42,894 nt of DNA from positions 1 through 42,894 of the forward strand of contig QZJI01000039.1 of NCBI GenBank assembly GCA_003599735.1, given 5' to 3'. The translations under genes and the position numbers were made by a program. Every line of letters begins with the position of its first letter. The stretch's first letter is position 1. This DNA comes from Dehalococcoidia bacterium (GTDB lineage Bacteria > Chloroflexota > Dehalococcoidia > UBA2979). This document shows, in pieces, positions 10,794-22,558 of the stretch. The notes beneath the pieces were generated by a model. The model worked only from the letters and a program-made list of their open reading frames with translations. It ran no database searches and had not been told where the DNA came from.

Positions 10794-12020
10794 TTGCCTG
10801 ACCGGGACCAGCTGCTGGAGGCGTTCACCGCAGGCTCGCTGCTGCGCCCCGACCCCACCTACATGAACGTCGTGGATGTCATGCGCGGTGTCGCCCTCGC
10901 ATGCGGCGCGGACGTGTCCTCGGACGACCACGCGAAGGCCATCGCCAGCCACCTTCGTGATGCGCGCCATGTCATCCTCGTGCTCGCGGACGGCCTCGGA
11001 GTGAAGACCGTGGACAGGCTGGCCCGTAATGCCTGGCTCCGACGCCGTATGCTGCGCGCGATCCGTGCCCCCTTCCCCGCGACGACGCCCGTGGCGATCA
11101 CCTCGCTGGCCACGGGCGAGTACCCCGCACAGCATGCCATTCTCGGCTGGTGGACGTATCTCCCACAGGTCGATGCGCCCGCGACCGTGTTCGCCCATGA
11201 ACGTGCGACGGACAACCGCTCGCTCGATGGCCTTGGTGTGACAGTTGAAGGCCTGCTGCCGGGCCCGCGACTCCTCCCGCGGTTCACGCGCGACACCGCG
11301 CTCATCATGCCGGCCGGGATCATCGACTCTGCCTTCACCCGCTGGATGGCCGGGGACGCGCGCCGCATCCGTTATCACGGCCAGAGCGAGATTGTCTCCG
11401 CGACCGTGGAGCGTGTGCGCCGCGCTGAACAGCCGACGTTCACCTACCTCTACACGCCGATGCCAGACACTGTCGCGCACGAAGCGGGAATTGACAGTTC
11501 CGCCGCCGCCACTGTCATCGATGCCCTGGACGCCCACCTGGAAGCAATCGAAGAGTCGCTGGCGGAGGTCCAGGGCGGCGTGCGCATCCTGGTCATCGCC
11601 GATCATGGCCATCTCGACATCGATGGCTCGGCTCGCTTCGAGGTGAGGGACGACGAACCGCTCACCACGCACCTGCGCGTGCCCCCCGCCGGGGATCTAC
11701 GCACCCAGTACTGGCACGTGAAACCGGGTGTGCACGCCGAATTCGAGAAGCAATTCCGTGCCCGCTTCGGCGAACATTTCCTGCTACTGTCCGCAGCCAC
11801 CGTGGATGGCCTTCGACTGCTGGGCCCCGCCCCAATCACCCCGGAGACCCGCACTCGTCTAGGCGACTACCTCTCCATCGCGCGAGGTGCGGCGGTACTC
11901 CGGTACGCGGGGTTCCCTGGCCGTGACGGATACCTCCGGATGCGGTCGTCGCACTCGGGGCTGACGCCGGCGGAGATCGAGGTGCCGCTCATCCTAGGCG
12001 GGAGCGGGTTCACGCGGTAG
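10794..12020 (+). CDS. Alkaline phosphatase superfamily phosphodiesterase/nucleotide pyrophosphatase-like protein
   Basis: This 408-residue protein matches the type I phosphodiesterase/nucleotide pyrophosphatase family, metal-dependent enzymes that hydrolyse phosphoesters or phosphodiesters. The first metal aspartate lies in VILVLADGLG near residue 62, and the nucleophilic threonine in FPATTPVAITSLATGEYPAQHAILGWW near 98. The later metal ligands are in YTPMPDTVAHEAG near 222 and VIADHGH near 265. No signal peptide is visible. The start is TTG at 10794 with GAGGGAG at good spacing, and TAGTCT at 10768-10773 is a possible -10 element. The gene ends 17 bases before a strong palindrome. The substrate is unknown. 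Confidence 0.88.
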   Translation: MPDRDQLLEAFTAGSLLRPDPTYMNVVDVMRGVALACGADVSSDDHAKAIASHLRDARHVILVLADGLGVKTVDRLARNAWLRRRMLRAIRAPFPATTPVAITSLATGEYPAQHAILGWWTYLPQVDAPATVFAHERATDNRSLDGLGVTVEGLLPGPRLLPRFTRDTALIMPAGIIDSAFTRWMAGDARRIRYHGQSEIVSATVERVRRAEQPTFTYLYTPMPDTVAHEAGIDSSAAATVIDALDAHLEAIEESLAEVQGGVRILVIADHGHLDIDGSARFEVRDDEPLTTHLRVPPAGDLRTQYWHVKPGVHAEFEKQFRARFGEHFLLLSAATVDGLRLLGPAPITPETRTRLGDYLSIARGAAVLRYAGFPGRDGYLRMRSSHSGLTPAEIEVPLILGGSGFTR

Positions 12021-12037
12021 ACGAGAACGCTGTCGCA

Positions 12038-12073
12038 ACAAACAGGGGCGGCCGTACGGCCGCCCCTGTTTGT
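12038..12073. terminator. Bidirectional terminator, 36-bp perfect palindrome
   Basis: Two 18-base arms (12038-12055 and 12056-12073) are exact inverted complements with a G+C-rich core and A- or T-rich outer edges. The position between two convergent genes, 17 bases after one stop and 30 bases before the other, is ideal for terminating both. Confidence 0.85.
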
Positions 12074-12103
12074 GTCCAGCGCCCCGACGAGGGGACTGAT
12101 TGG

Positions 12104-13114
12104 TTACTTGCCGCCCTTTTCCGCGTAGGAGCAAACCGTGTCAGTGATGAGCCGCGTCACGGTGTACGGGTCCATGTTCGCGTTCGGACGGCGGTCCTCC
12201 GCGTAGCCCTTCTTGGCCACCGCGACCTGCCACGGGATCCGGACGGAGGCCGCACGGTTGGAGACACCCCAGGAGAACTTGTTCCACGGCGCCGTCTCGT
12301 GGCGGCCGGTCAACCGCCGTTCGATGCCGTAACCGTAGTTCTTGACGTGGAGCTCCCACTTCTCACCCAGCGCACGGCACGCCTGCTCGATCGGAGCGTA
12401 GGAGGCCCGCATCTGCTTGGTGGAGAAGTTCGTGTGCGCGCCGGCACCGTTCCAGTCGCCCTCGATCGGCTTCGGGTTCAGTGTCGCGGACACGCCGAAG
12501 TCCTCGGCGATGCGGTAGAGCAGCCAGCGGGCGAGCCATAACTCGTCAGAACATTCGACCGGGCCGATGGGGCCGATCTGGAACTCCCACTGGGCGGGCA
12601 TAACCTCAGCGTTGGTGCCCGCGATGGTCAGGCCAGCCGCCATACAAGCGTCCGAGTGGGCCTCCACGATTTCACGTCCGAAGATCTCGTCCGCGCCCAC
12701 GCCGCAGTAGTAGCCAAACTGCGGGGCCGGAAAGCCATTGTCCGGCCAGCCCAAGGGCTTAATGCCGTCGAAGAACGTGTACTCCTGCTCGATGCCGAAC
12801 CACATCTCGTACTTCGCGTACTTCTTAGCGGTGGCGACGAGCGCGGCACGCTTGTTCGTAGGGTGCGGCTTCATGTTGATGAGCAACACCTCGCACAGCA
12901 CAAGTTTGTTCGCGCCGCCCCGGATCGGATCCGGCACAATCCGCACCGGCTTAAGCACACAGTCGCTGTTCTCGCCCGCCGCCTGATTCGTGCTCGACCC
13001 GTCGAAGCCCCAGATGTCCGGCTCATCGCCGTCGGCGATCACCTTCGTCTTGGAACGCAGCTTCTGGGTGGGTTCCGCACCGTCAATCCAGATGTACTCA
13101 GCCTTGTACGACAT
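12104..13114 (-). CDS. glnII: Glutamine synthetase type II (GSII, eukaryote-like)
   Basis: This ATP-dependent enzyme joins ammonia to glutamate. At 336 residues it is far shorter than GSI (about 450-470) and matches GSII, the decameric type of eukaryotes, rhizobia, Streptomyces and a few other bacteria. GSII motifs seen include FDGSSTNQA near residue 41, DPIRGGANKLVLCE near 65, GIEQEYTFFD near 108, GDWNGAGAHTNFS near 224 and RPNANMDPYTVTRLITDT near the C terminus. The ATG at 13114 follows GGAAGGA at good spacing; an upstream in-frame ATG would add 24 unrelated residues. GSII enzymes are not adenylylated like GSI. No other nitrogen genes are adjacent. Identification is secure. Confidence 0.96.
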   Translation of the reverse strand: MSYKAEYIWIDGAEPTQKLRSKTKVIADGDEPDIWGFDGSSTNQAAGENSDCVLKPVRIVPDPIRGGANKLVLCEVLLINMKPHPTNKRAALVATAKKYAKYEMWFGIEQEYTFFDGIKPLGWPDNGFPAPQFGYYCGVGADEIFGREIVEAHSDACMAAGLTIAGTNAEVMPAQWEFQIGPIGPVECSDELWLARWLLYRIAEDFGVSATLNPKPIEGDWNGAGAHTNFSTKQMRASYAPIEQACRALGEKWELHVKNYGYGIERRLTGRHETAPWNKFSWGVSNRAASVRIPWQVAVAKKGYAEDRRPNANMDPYTVTRLITDTVCSYAEKGGK

Positions 13115-13160
13115 CTCGGTCCTTCCGAAGTCAGGCCCGAGGCCGGGCCACCCCTGCGTG

Positions 13161-13181
13161 CTGGCCGGGTGTCCCGGCCAG
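13161..13181. other. GC-rich hairpin in the glnII leader region
   Basis: A 9-bp perfect stem (13161-13169 with 13173-13181) encloses a TGT loop, 47 bases upstream of the glnII ATG in the 209-base gap before the divergent SURF1 gene. It has no T-run. It could be a leader structure or an operator; nothing else recognisable is in the gap. Confidence 0.3.
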
Positions 13182-13323
13182 TGCATGCGGGAGATTATGC
13201 CCGCGCTGTTTCAGCAGTATTTCAGGCATCGGCTCCAAACAGAACCCCACCCCGCATCTGGGCGTTTGCCCCTCGCCGTGCTCCCGGCCAGACTGGGTCG
13301 AACCCACCGACCGAGGTACCCCG

Positions 13324-14061
13324 ATGCGGCTCCCAACCCCTGTCCTCCTGGTCGTGCTCACACTGACCGTCGCCGTCCTGTGCGGGCTCGGCGTCTGGCA
13401 AGTCCAGCGCCACCAGTGGAAGCAGGGGTTGGTAGCAGAGCGCGCCGCCCAGCTGGCCGCTCCGCCACTGGAGACGCCCGCTGTCCTCGACCTTCCCTCC
13501 GTCGAGGTCGCGTGGCGGAGGGTTCACCTCGTGGGGACGTGGGACCATAGCCGCAGCATGGTGCTGGCTAACCGCGTGCGGTACGGAATCAAAGGCGAGG
13601 AGCTGGTGACGCCGCTGTTCCCGGCAGCCGGTGGGCCAGCCGTCCTGGTCGACCGCGGCTGGTATCCAGAAGCCGAGCGTGACCGCGTCCGGGCCAGCCT
13701 GGACGCTGAACGTCAGGCCAGCATCGAAGGTTTGGCCGTCGACGCCACGGGCCGGACGGCGCGTCAGACGGCGCAGAGGACATGGACAGGGCTCGCGCCG
13801 GAATCGATGGCGGAGGCAGCCGGCATCCCGCTGCGGCCGTGGGCGATCATCCAGGGGACGGTGGCGAGCGAAGACGGCCGCCCCCCCGCGGGCGGGGCAC
13901 TCCCGGTCCAACGCTATCAGCCGTTCGCCAACACCACGCCGCACCTGCAGTACGCGCTCACCTGGTTTGGGATCGCCGCAGCGCTCGTCGGCGTGGCCGT
14001 CGCACGGTTCGTCGTCGCGCCCCTCCGTGCCAGGCAGGACGCGGCCGCGCAGACGGAATAA
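13324..14061 (+). CDS. SURF1 family cytochrome c oxidase assembly protein
   Basis: SURF1 proteins help assemble haem-copper cytochrome oxidase in the membrane. The 245-residue protein has the expected two-helix layout: a hydrophobic segment at about residues 6-24 ending in GVWQVQRHQWK (family pattern LG-WQ--R--WK) and a second near 208-226 with TWFGIAAALVGVAVA. The intermembrane part holds VLVDRGWYP at about 109-117, another family signature (VNRGWVP), and PHLQYALTWFG just before helix 2. The ATG at 13324 is preceded by a weak GAGG. It implies aerobic respiration with a haem-copper oxidase, whose structural genes are not in the window. Identification is good. Confidence 0.92.
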   Translation: MRLPTPVLLVVLTLTVAVLCGLGVWQVQRHQWKQGLVAERAAQLAAPPLETPAVLDLPSVEVAWRRVHLVGTWDHSRSMVLANRVRYGIKGEELVTPLFPAAGGPAVLVDRGWYPEAERDRVRASLDAERQASIEGLAVDATGRTARQTAQRTWTGLAPESMAEAAGIPLRPWAIIQGTVASEDGRPPAGGALPVQRYQPFANTTPHLQYALTWFGIAAALVGVAVARFVVAPLRARQDAAAQTE

Positions 14062-14075
14062 CCGGGACGGGGACG

Positions 14076-14803
14076 CTACTTCCGGAACTGCAACTGGAAT
14101 TCCATCTGACCCTTGTCCTCAATCGAGAGGACGGAGGGCGCCGTGGGCTTCGTGATCGCGTAGTCAGCCAGCACGATCTCCAGCGACCCCGCCACCACAA
14201 CCGTGCCCCCTTGTCGAGCCCCCTCCAGAGGGATGGTGACCTGCTTGGTAACGCCATGCAGCGTGAAATCGCCGGTCGCGTCGAACTTGACCTTCTGCCC
14301 CTCAGCCGGCAGCGAAGCGATAGCGATCGGTTGGGTGAGCGTAAATTTCGCCGTGGGAAACTGCTGCGTCTGCAGGCCGGCACGCTGCATGAAGTTGTCG
14401 CGCCGCGAGTCGTCGCTCTTGATGCTTGCCGTCTGGACGTGATCTCGGTGACAGTGATGGCCTTGCCGTCGAACGTGAGGCTGCCGGTCACGTCCGAAGT
14501 GCGGCCAACCGCAGTGTTGCTCCCAATACCGCGCAGTTCTTCCTTAATGCGATACCCCGCGAAAGTGCCACCCTTCACGACCTGGTAGGTCCCCACCAAA
14601 TCAGACGTGGGGGCGGCGGTTGCGGTGGGCGGCGCGGTCGTGGACGCGGCAGAGGTCGTTGCCGGGGTAGCCCCCTTCTGGAGCGCCGCGTCTACGGAGG
14701 CCGCTGCGGGCTCGTCGCCGCTGAAGAACCAGAACAGGCCCGCCACCGCCAGCACGACCGCGGGCGTCACCAACGCCCCGCCGATGATCGCCATCCGCCG
14801 CAT
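14076..14803 (-). pseudogene. YceI family protein, interrupted by a one-base frameshift
   Basis: YceI proteins are lipocalin-like periplasmic or extracytoplasmic proteins that bind isoprenoid-type lipids. From the ATG at 14803 (AAGGGG upstream) one frame encodes a hydrophobic anchor (about residues 6-27), an Ala/Thr/Pro-rich linker and the first half of the YceI domain, ending in correct sequence at GKAITVTEI. The second half, with RRDNFMQRAGLQTQQFPTAKF and HGVTKQVTIPLE, continues in another frame and ends at 14076. The frame changes at about 14439-14441; adding one base there would restore I-D-V-Q-T-A-S-I-K, which fits the family. The site is not a homopolymer. This is either a real recent loss or a consensus error; both halves are otherwise intact. 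Confidence 0.88.
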
Positions 14804-15008
14804 CGCAACCCCTTTTCACGCATCTCGACTGTCCGGCCACAGAAACCAGTGTCGCCGCGGTGAAGATGGCGGTGTGTGAACGAAGTGCGAATCCCTGTGA
14901 GCCGCATCAAATCTCTGACGTGCGCGTCAACCTCGATCCGCGTGGACGCCGACGCCCGTTAGCATGATCAGCCTCATCACCCGACGCGACGGCGAGGACG
15001 AACACCGC

Positions 15009-17555
15009 ATGGACGCACCCACCCCGACCACCCGTGACGTACTGACCCAGGACGAGGCCATCGGTCGCGCCGGGCGCGTCTCCGCCGTCGAGTATGACCT
15101 CACGCTCGACCTCACGCAGGGCAGCCCCACCTACCGAGGGGACGTCACCATTCGCTTCCGGCTCGCGGACACCGCCCCGGTGTTCCTTGATTTCACCGGG
15201 AAGCGGATCGAGCGGCTGGCGGTGAACGGCACAACCGTGGAGGCGCCGGCGTGGACGGGATACCGCCTCACCCTCGACGGACTCGCCGCACAGAACACCG
15301 TCCACGTCATGTATGAGAACGAATACGACCACACAGGAGACGGCTTCCACCAGTTCATCGACCCGGAGGACGGACAGGAGTACCTCTACACCAACTTCGA
15401 GCCGTACTCCGCGCACCGGCTGATGCCTTGCTTCGACCAGCCCGACCTGAAAGCGACCTACCGCCTGACGGTCTCAGCCCCTGCCGCCTGGCAATTGGTC
15501 GCGAACAGCCCCGCCGAAGACACATCGCCGCTTCCAGACGGGCGCGTCCGGACGACGTTCGCACGGACAAAGCCGTTCTCCACCTACCTATTCGCCCTGA
15601 TCGCCGGGCCATACGAAGTCTTCCGCGCCCAGCATGGCGAGGTCGACCTCGGCTTCTTCGCCCGCAAGTCGCTCGCGCCGCATGTAGACCAGGACGAGCT
15701 GTTCGAGGTGACAAAACAGGGGCTCGACTGGTATGCGACGTTCTTCGACTACCCGTACCCGTTCGGGAAGTACGACCAAGTCTTTGTGCCGGAATTCAAC
15801 GCTGGCGCCATGGAGAACGTGGCCGCCGTAACGCACTCGGAGCGGATGGTGTTCCGCGACCCGCCGACCGAAAACGACCGGCTGGGACGCGCCGAGGTCA
15901 TCCTGCATGAGATGGCACACATGTGGTTCGGCGACCTCGTCACGATGAAATGGTGGAATGACCTTTGGCTGAACGAATCGTTCGCCACGTATATGGCCTA
16001 CCTCTCGATGTTCGAGGCGACCCGCTTCAAGACCTCGTGGCAGGCGTTCAACTCCGGGATGAAGAACTGGGCATACCGCCAAGACCAGCTGGTCACTACT
16101 CACCCCATTTCCGGCGTCGTCGCTGACACGGAGCAGACATTCCTTAACTTCGATGGCATCACGTACGGCAAGGGCGCGGCCGTCATCAAACAGCTGGTCG
16201 CCGCCATGGGCATGGAGGGCTTCCGCGCGGGGATGCGCGGCTACTTCAAGCAGCACGAGTACGGCAACACGACACTCTCGCAGTGGTTGGACGCCCTCGG
16301 CCAGGGCGTCGGGCGAGACCTCCACGGTTGGGCGCAGGCTTGGCTGGAGACGCCCTCGCTGAACACGATCGCCGCCGAGGTTGAGACAGACGGAGAGCGG
16401 ATCAGCGCCCTAGCGCTCCACCAGAGCGCCCCTGCTGCCTACCCGACGCTCCGGCCGCACCACGTCGAGCTCGCCCTCGTCCGCGAGGAAGGTGCCCGCA
16501 TCGTCATCGACTCCGTACCAGGGAACATCGATGGCGAACGCGCCGAGGTGCCGTCAGCGGTGGGGAAGCCCGCCCCGGACTTCGTCTTCCCGAACCACAA
16601 CGATCACGCGTTCGCGAAGATCGCGCTGGACAGGCGATCACTCGACTTCGTCCGCTCCAGCCTCGAACGGGTCGAGGACCCACTGCTGCGCCAGTTGATC
16701 TGGCAGACGCTCTGGAACATGGTGCGCGACCAGCAGTTGAAGTCGACGGACTATCTCGAGCTGGCGGGGCCGAAGGTGGCGATGGAGCACGACCACGAAC
16801 TGGTCGAGACGATCCTCTCGCAGATGACGGCCACCCTCGCGCGGTACGTGCCGGAGGGGCAGAAGCTACAGGCGGGGCACCGACTCTTTGGGCTGTGCCT
16901 GGACGCTCTCCAGCGCACGACGGATGCCGACCTGCGCATCATCTGGGCGCGCGCGCTGATCGGTGTGGCGATCAACCCGCCAGACATCCGCCACTGCGGC
17001 GACCTCGCGGATGGCAAGGTGGAGATCCCTGGACTCACGATCGATCAGGAGATGCGCTGGAGCATCGCCTCCCGTTACGTCGCCTATGGCATCGAGGGCG
17101 CCGCCGAGCGCGTCACAGAGGAGCGCCACCGCGATCCCTCCGACCGCGGCCAGCGCGCGCTGCTTCGCTGCGAGGTGTCCGCACCGGACGCCGCCGTGAA
17201 ACAGACCGCCTGGGAGCGGTTCCAGACGGGCCCGTCCGCCTACGGTTCCCTGCACCTCACCGGCGCCGCGATGGGCGGCTTCCATTACTGGTCGCAAAAG
17301 GATCTGCTCCAACCATATGTGGAACGGTACTTCGAGGCGCTGCCGGGCATCTTCGAGCGGGAGGAGAGGGAGTTCTCCGGGACCTACTTCTCCAGCCTCT
17401 GGCCGTCCTACCTCGTCGATCGCCCCACGCTAGAGCGGGCCCAGCGACTCCTCGCCGCTACGCCGGAGTCCTCCACGCTACTCCGCCGCTCTCTGCGAGA
17501 GGCGCTCGACGACCTCGAACGGGCGGTAAAATGCCGGGAATTCGCGGCCTCATGA
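15009..17555 (+). CDS. pepN: M1 family zinc aminopeptidase (aminopeptidase N)
   Basis: This 848-residue cytosolic enzyme removes N-terminal amino acids from peptides. It has the beta-rich N-terminal domain, then the catalytic domain with GAMEN at residues 266-270 (binds the peptide N terminus) and HEMAH at 300-304 with Glu323 as the third zinc ligand, and a long helical C-terminal domain, as in actinobacterial PepN. The segment TYGKGAAVIKQL carries the transition-state tyrosine. The ATG at 15009 is preferred: GAGGA lies 10 bases upstream and TAGCAT (14960-14965) looks like the -10 element. The upstream ATG at 14964 overlaps that hexamer and has no ribosome-binding site. All catalytic residues are present. 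Confidence 0.94.
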   Translation: MDAPTPTTRDVLTQDEAIGRAGRVSAVEYDLTLDLTQGSPTYRGDVTIRFRLADTAPVFLDFTGKRIERLAVNGTTVEAPAWTGYRLTLDGLAAQNTVHVMYENEYDHTGDGFHQFIDPEDGQEYLYTNFEPYSAHRLMPCFDQPDLKATYRLTVSAPAAWQLVANSPAEDTSPLPDGRVRTTFARTKPFSTYLFALIAGPYEVFRAQHGEVDLGFFARKSLAPHVDQDELFEVTKQGLDWYATFFDYPYPFGKYDQVFVPEFNAGAMENVAAVTHSERMVFRDPPTENDRLGRAEVILHEMAHMWFGDLVTMKWWNDLWLNESFATYMAYLSMFEATRFKTSWQAFNSGMKNWAYRQDQLVTTHPISGVVADTEQTFLNFDGITYGKGAAVIKQLVAAMGMEGFRAGMRGYFKQHEYGNTTLSQWLDALGQGVGRDLHGWAQAWLETPSLNTIAAEVETDGERISALALHQSAPAAYPTLRPHHVELALVREEGARIVIDSVPGNIDGERAEVPSAVGKPAPDFVFPNHNDHAFAKIALDRRSLDFVRSSLERVEDPLLRQLIWQTLWNMVRDQQLKSTDYLELAGPKVAMEHDHELVETILSQMTATLARYVPEGQKLQAGHRLFGLCLDALQRTTDADLRIIWARALIGVAINPPDIRHCGDLADGKVEIPGLTIDQEMRWSIASRYVAYGIEGAAERVTEERHRDPSDRGQRALLRCEVSAPDAAVKQTAWERFQTGPSAYGSLHLTGAAMGGFHYWSQKDLLQPYVERYFEALPGIFEREEREFSGTYFSSLWPSYLVDRPTLERAQRLLAATPESSTLLRRSLREALDDLERAVKCREFAAS

Positions 17556-17645
17556 GCGCCGGAGGGACGTAGCGAGGACGCGCCATAGACTGGCCCAGGA
17601 AGCGCGGTGACGCCGTAGGCGCGCCGACGATGACCGGGGATTTCC

Positions 17646-18920
17646 GTGAGACGTCCGTGGTTCCACGGCTGGTGGATCGTGGTCGCGGGCGCAGCGATCC
17701 AGTTCATCATGTCCGCGTTGATGCTGCAGTCCTTCGGGTTCTACGCGGCCGCGCTCGTCAAAGAATTCGGCTGGAGTCGCGGGACAGTCGGCGCGGCATT
17801 TTCTTTCGCGCGCGTCGAAGGCCCCATGGGGCCACCACAAGGATGGATGGTCGTCCGGTACGGTTCGCGCCTCATCTTGCAGGTCGGGATCGTGATCCTT
17901 GCTGGTGGGTTCCTCCTATTCGCGTTGATCGACTCGCTCTGGCAGTTCTTTGTCTTCTACATCGTGATGTCGATCGGAGCCACGCTGGGCGGGTTCCCGA
18001 CCATTACGATCGCGACGGTGTCGTGGTTCGATCGGTTTCGCTCCACTGCGCTGGGCATCTCCGCGGTGGGGTTCGCGCTCGGCGGCATCACGGCATCATC
18101 GGTCGTGGCCTACGCGATCATCGAGTTCGGGTGGCGCGAGACATCGCTGGCTTCGGGCATACTGATGCTGGCGCTAGGGCTGCCGCTGACCTTCCTGTTC
18201 CACGACCGGCCGGAGGACATTGGACAGCATGTGGACGGGATCTCGCCCGCAGAGCGCGAGGCGTACCGCCACGCACAGCCCGCGCGTACGTTCAGCACGG
18301 ATGTCGACTACACGCTCAGGGAAGCGCTGCACACGCGGGCGTTCTGGATGATCTCGTTGGGCCACGGCTCAGCGCTCCTGGTGGTAACCGCCGTGCAGGT
18401 GCATCTGGTCCTTCACCTGACCAATTCGCTGGGCTACTCGGACGGTGCGGCGCGCTGGATCCTCACGTCGATGATCGCCATGCAGGCGATCGGGCAGGTG
18501 GCGGGAGGCGCTCTGGGCGACTGGTTCAGCAAGCGGTTGATCGTGATCGTGTGCATGGGGATGCACGTCGCCGGGCTCATGCTGATCGCGTGGGCAGGCG
18601 GGAACTTGCTAGCAGTCGTGGGGTTCAGCGTGCTGCACGGTCTCGCCTGGGGCACGCGCGGGCCGATGATGCAAGCGATCCGCGCTGACTACTTCGGCCG
18701 CACGCATTTCGGCGCAATTTCCGGCTGGTCCACAGCAATCACCACCATCGGGCCCATCCTTGGCCCCGTCATCGCCGGCTTCCTCTATGACTGGACCGGG
18801 TCGTATCGCCTTGGCTTCACGGTCGTCGCCCTGATGGCCGCCGCCGGCTCCATATTCTTCGTCCTGTCGACACGACCAGCACCGCCGAAGCGTGCCATCG
18901 CCGAGGTTGCCGGGGGCTAA
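17646..18920 (+). CDS. MFS transporter, oxalate/formate antiporter or monocarboxylate transporter-like
   Basis: This 424-residue membrane protein has about twelve hydrophobic segments and begins RRPWFHGWWIVVAGAAIQF, a start common in the monocarboxylate/oxalate-formate branch of the major facilitator superfamily. EFGWSRGTVGAAFSFAR near residues 40-55 is the branch signature after helix 1. GGALGDWFSKRLIV near 290 is the second-half MFS loop. The GTG start at 17646 lacks a strong Shine-Dalgarno; TAGACT at 17586-17591 is a possible -10 element. Likely cargo would be a small organic acid, inferred from the branch only. Its stop overlaps the stop of the small convergent HTH gene by three bases. 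Confidence 0.87.
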   Translation: MRRPWFHGWWIVVAGAAIQFIMSALMLQSFGFYAAALVKEFGWSRGTVGAAFSFARVEGPMGPPQGWMVVRYGSRLILQVGIVILAGGFLLFALIDSLWQFFVFYIVMSIGATLGGFPTITIATVSWFDRFRSTALGISAVGFALGGITASSVVAYAIIEFGWRETSLASGILMLALGLPLTFLFHDRPEDIGQHVDGISPAEREAYRHAQPARTFSTDVDYTLREALHTRAFWMISLGHGSALLVVTAVQVHLVLHLTNSLGYSDGAARWILTSMIAMQAIGQVAGGALGDWFSKRLIVIVCMGMHVAGLMLIAWAGGNLLAVVGFSVLHGLAWGTRGPMMQAIRADYFGRTHFGAISGWSTAITTIGPILGPVIAGFLYDWTGSYRLGFTVVALMAAAGSIFFVLSTRPAPPKRAIAEVAGG

Positions 18921-19072
18921 CGAGGCCGGCGGACCACTTCCAGCGCCTGCCGGATTGGACGCACCACTTTTACGCTGACCCCAAGCGCCAGCGCGATATC
19001 TTCGTCCGAGGCACCCGCGAGGATGGCGGCGCGGATCCGCAACTCAGCGCCCGGTGGCAGGTTCACGCGCAT
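18917..19072 (-). CDS. Mini helix-turn-helix protein, 51 residues
   Basis: The frame from the ATG at 19072 encodes a short basic protein whose centre, ASDEDIALALGVSVKVVRPI, reads as a helix-turn-helix of the sort found in resolvases and LuxR-type regulators. It could bind DNA as a dimer. An in-frame ATG at 19120 would add 16 residues, but that stretch spans the terminator hairpin of acnA, so the shorter start is preferred. GAGGGG lies almost against the ATG, which is too close for a normal Shine-Dalgarno, so translation evidence is weak. It lies just downstream of acnA on the same strand and could be reached by read-through. Real coding is plausible, not certain. Confidence 0.45.
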   Translation of the reverse strand: MRVNLPPGAELRIRAAILAGASDEDIALALGVSVKVVRPIRQALEVVRRPR

Positions 19073-19085
19073 CCCCTCAATCGAA

Positions 19086-19108
19086 GAGGCCCCGCTGCAC
19101 GGGGCCTC
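19086..19108 (-). terminator. Terminator downstream of acnA
   Basis: A 9-bp perfect stem (19086-19094 with 19100-19108) with a five-base loop lies 22 bases past the acnA stop. Only a short T-containing stretch follows on the minus strand, so termination may be partial. Confidence 0.65.
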
Positions 19109-19129
19109 CCGATGTCTCACTCAACTCGG

Positions 19130-21796
<2,667 letters not shown>

Positions 21797-21919
21797 CCCT
21801 GATCCTTTCGAAGCGCACGCCCGGTGAGGCGCCGGGGAGCGCATGACTGGCGCCGGATCGCGACCTCAAGGCAAGCGTATGGTACGCCAGCACGTCGCCT
21901 GAGGACAGATTCAAGACGC

Positions 21920-22402
21920 CTATTGGACGGTGAACGTCCCTTTCATCCCCGCCTCTTTGTGACCAGGGACGGTGCAAAAGAACTCGTACGCCCCCGGAGA
22001 CGAGACCCTCATACGAACTACGCCGGTCTGTCCTGCCCTCAGGTGGGCGTGGACCTCGTTGTTTCCCTTCGCCACGTCGGTGTCCCTGTCCCCCACACGG
22101 AGCGCCTTCTCACCCGGGAGCTTCGCGATGCTGAAGTCGTGCTCGATGCTCCCCTTGTTCGCCAGGGCGACTTCCACCAGTTCGCCGGACTTGGCGGCAA
22201 GGGCCGGCGTGCTGAACTTCAGGTCGGTCATCTCCAGACTCAGTGACTGGCCCGCCGGGCCGGTGAAGAGCGCAGCAGCGACGGCGGCCCGAGCCGCGTC
22301 CTCTGGCTTCGTGTGCGTCGCTTCGCTGCCGCTACAGGCGGTCACTGCTACCGCCAGGCTGGCCACAGCGGCCATCATCAGGAAACGAGTCATTCGCCGC
22401 AT
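21920..22402 (-). CDS. Cupredoxin (plastocyanin-like) lipoprotein
   Basis: This 160-residue protein begins with a lipoprotein signal peptide, a basic start and hydrophobic core followed by a VTAC lipobox, so Cys23 is the predicted lipid-anchored residue on the outer face of the membrane. The mature part is a cupredoxin fold with the four type I copper ligands in order: His in IEHDF, then Cys, His and Met in FFCTVPGHKEAGM. A short charged stretch (about residues 26-45) links anchor and domain. A role in periplasmic-side electron transfer or copper handling is likely; its partner is not in the window. The ATG at 22402 has AAAGAG upstream. The longer frame from 22555 lacks a signal and is rejected. 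Confidence 0.88.
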   Translation of the reverse strand: MRRMTRFLMMAAVASLAVAVTACSGSEATHTKPEDAARAAVAAALFTGPAGQSLSLEMTDLKFSTPALAAKSGELVEVALANKGSIEHDFSIAKLPGEKALRVGDRDTDVAKGNNEVHAHLRAGQTGVVRMRVSSPGAYEFFCTVPGHKEAGMKGTFTVQ

Positions 22403-22506
22403 CGGTCGCTCTTTCTGCACTGGCTGCACCGGCACAACCCCCACATCCAGAGGGCGCCGCCATCGATCGTAAGCGGTGGCATGGATTCGGCGAACGGCTC
22501 CCGCCC

Positions 22507-22536
22507 TTGTCTGGAACAGCGGACGAGGGCTAGCAT
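22507..22536 (+). promoter_or_regulatory. Putative promoter of the tRNA-Val/Leu/Arg cluster
   Basis: TTGTCT (22507-22512) and TAGCAT (22531-22536) are separated by 18 bases and end 22 bases before the tRNA-Val gene. Each hexamer matches the vegetative consensus at four of six positions. Confidence 0.5.
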
Positions 22537-22558
22537 GACTATTCCGGGACGGCACGCC

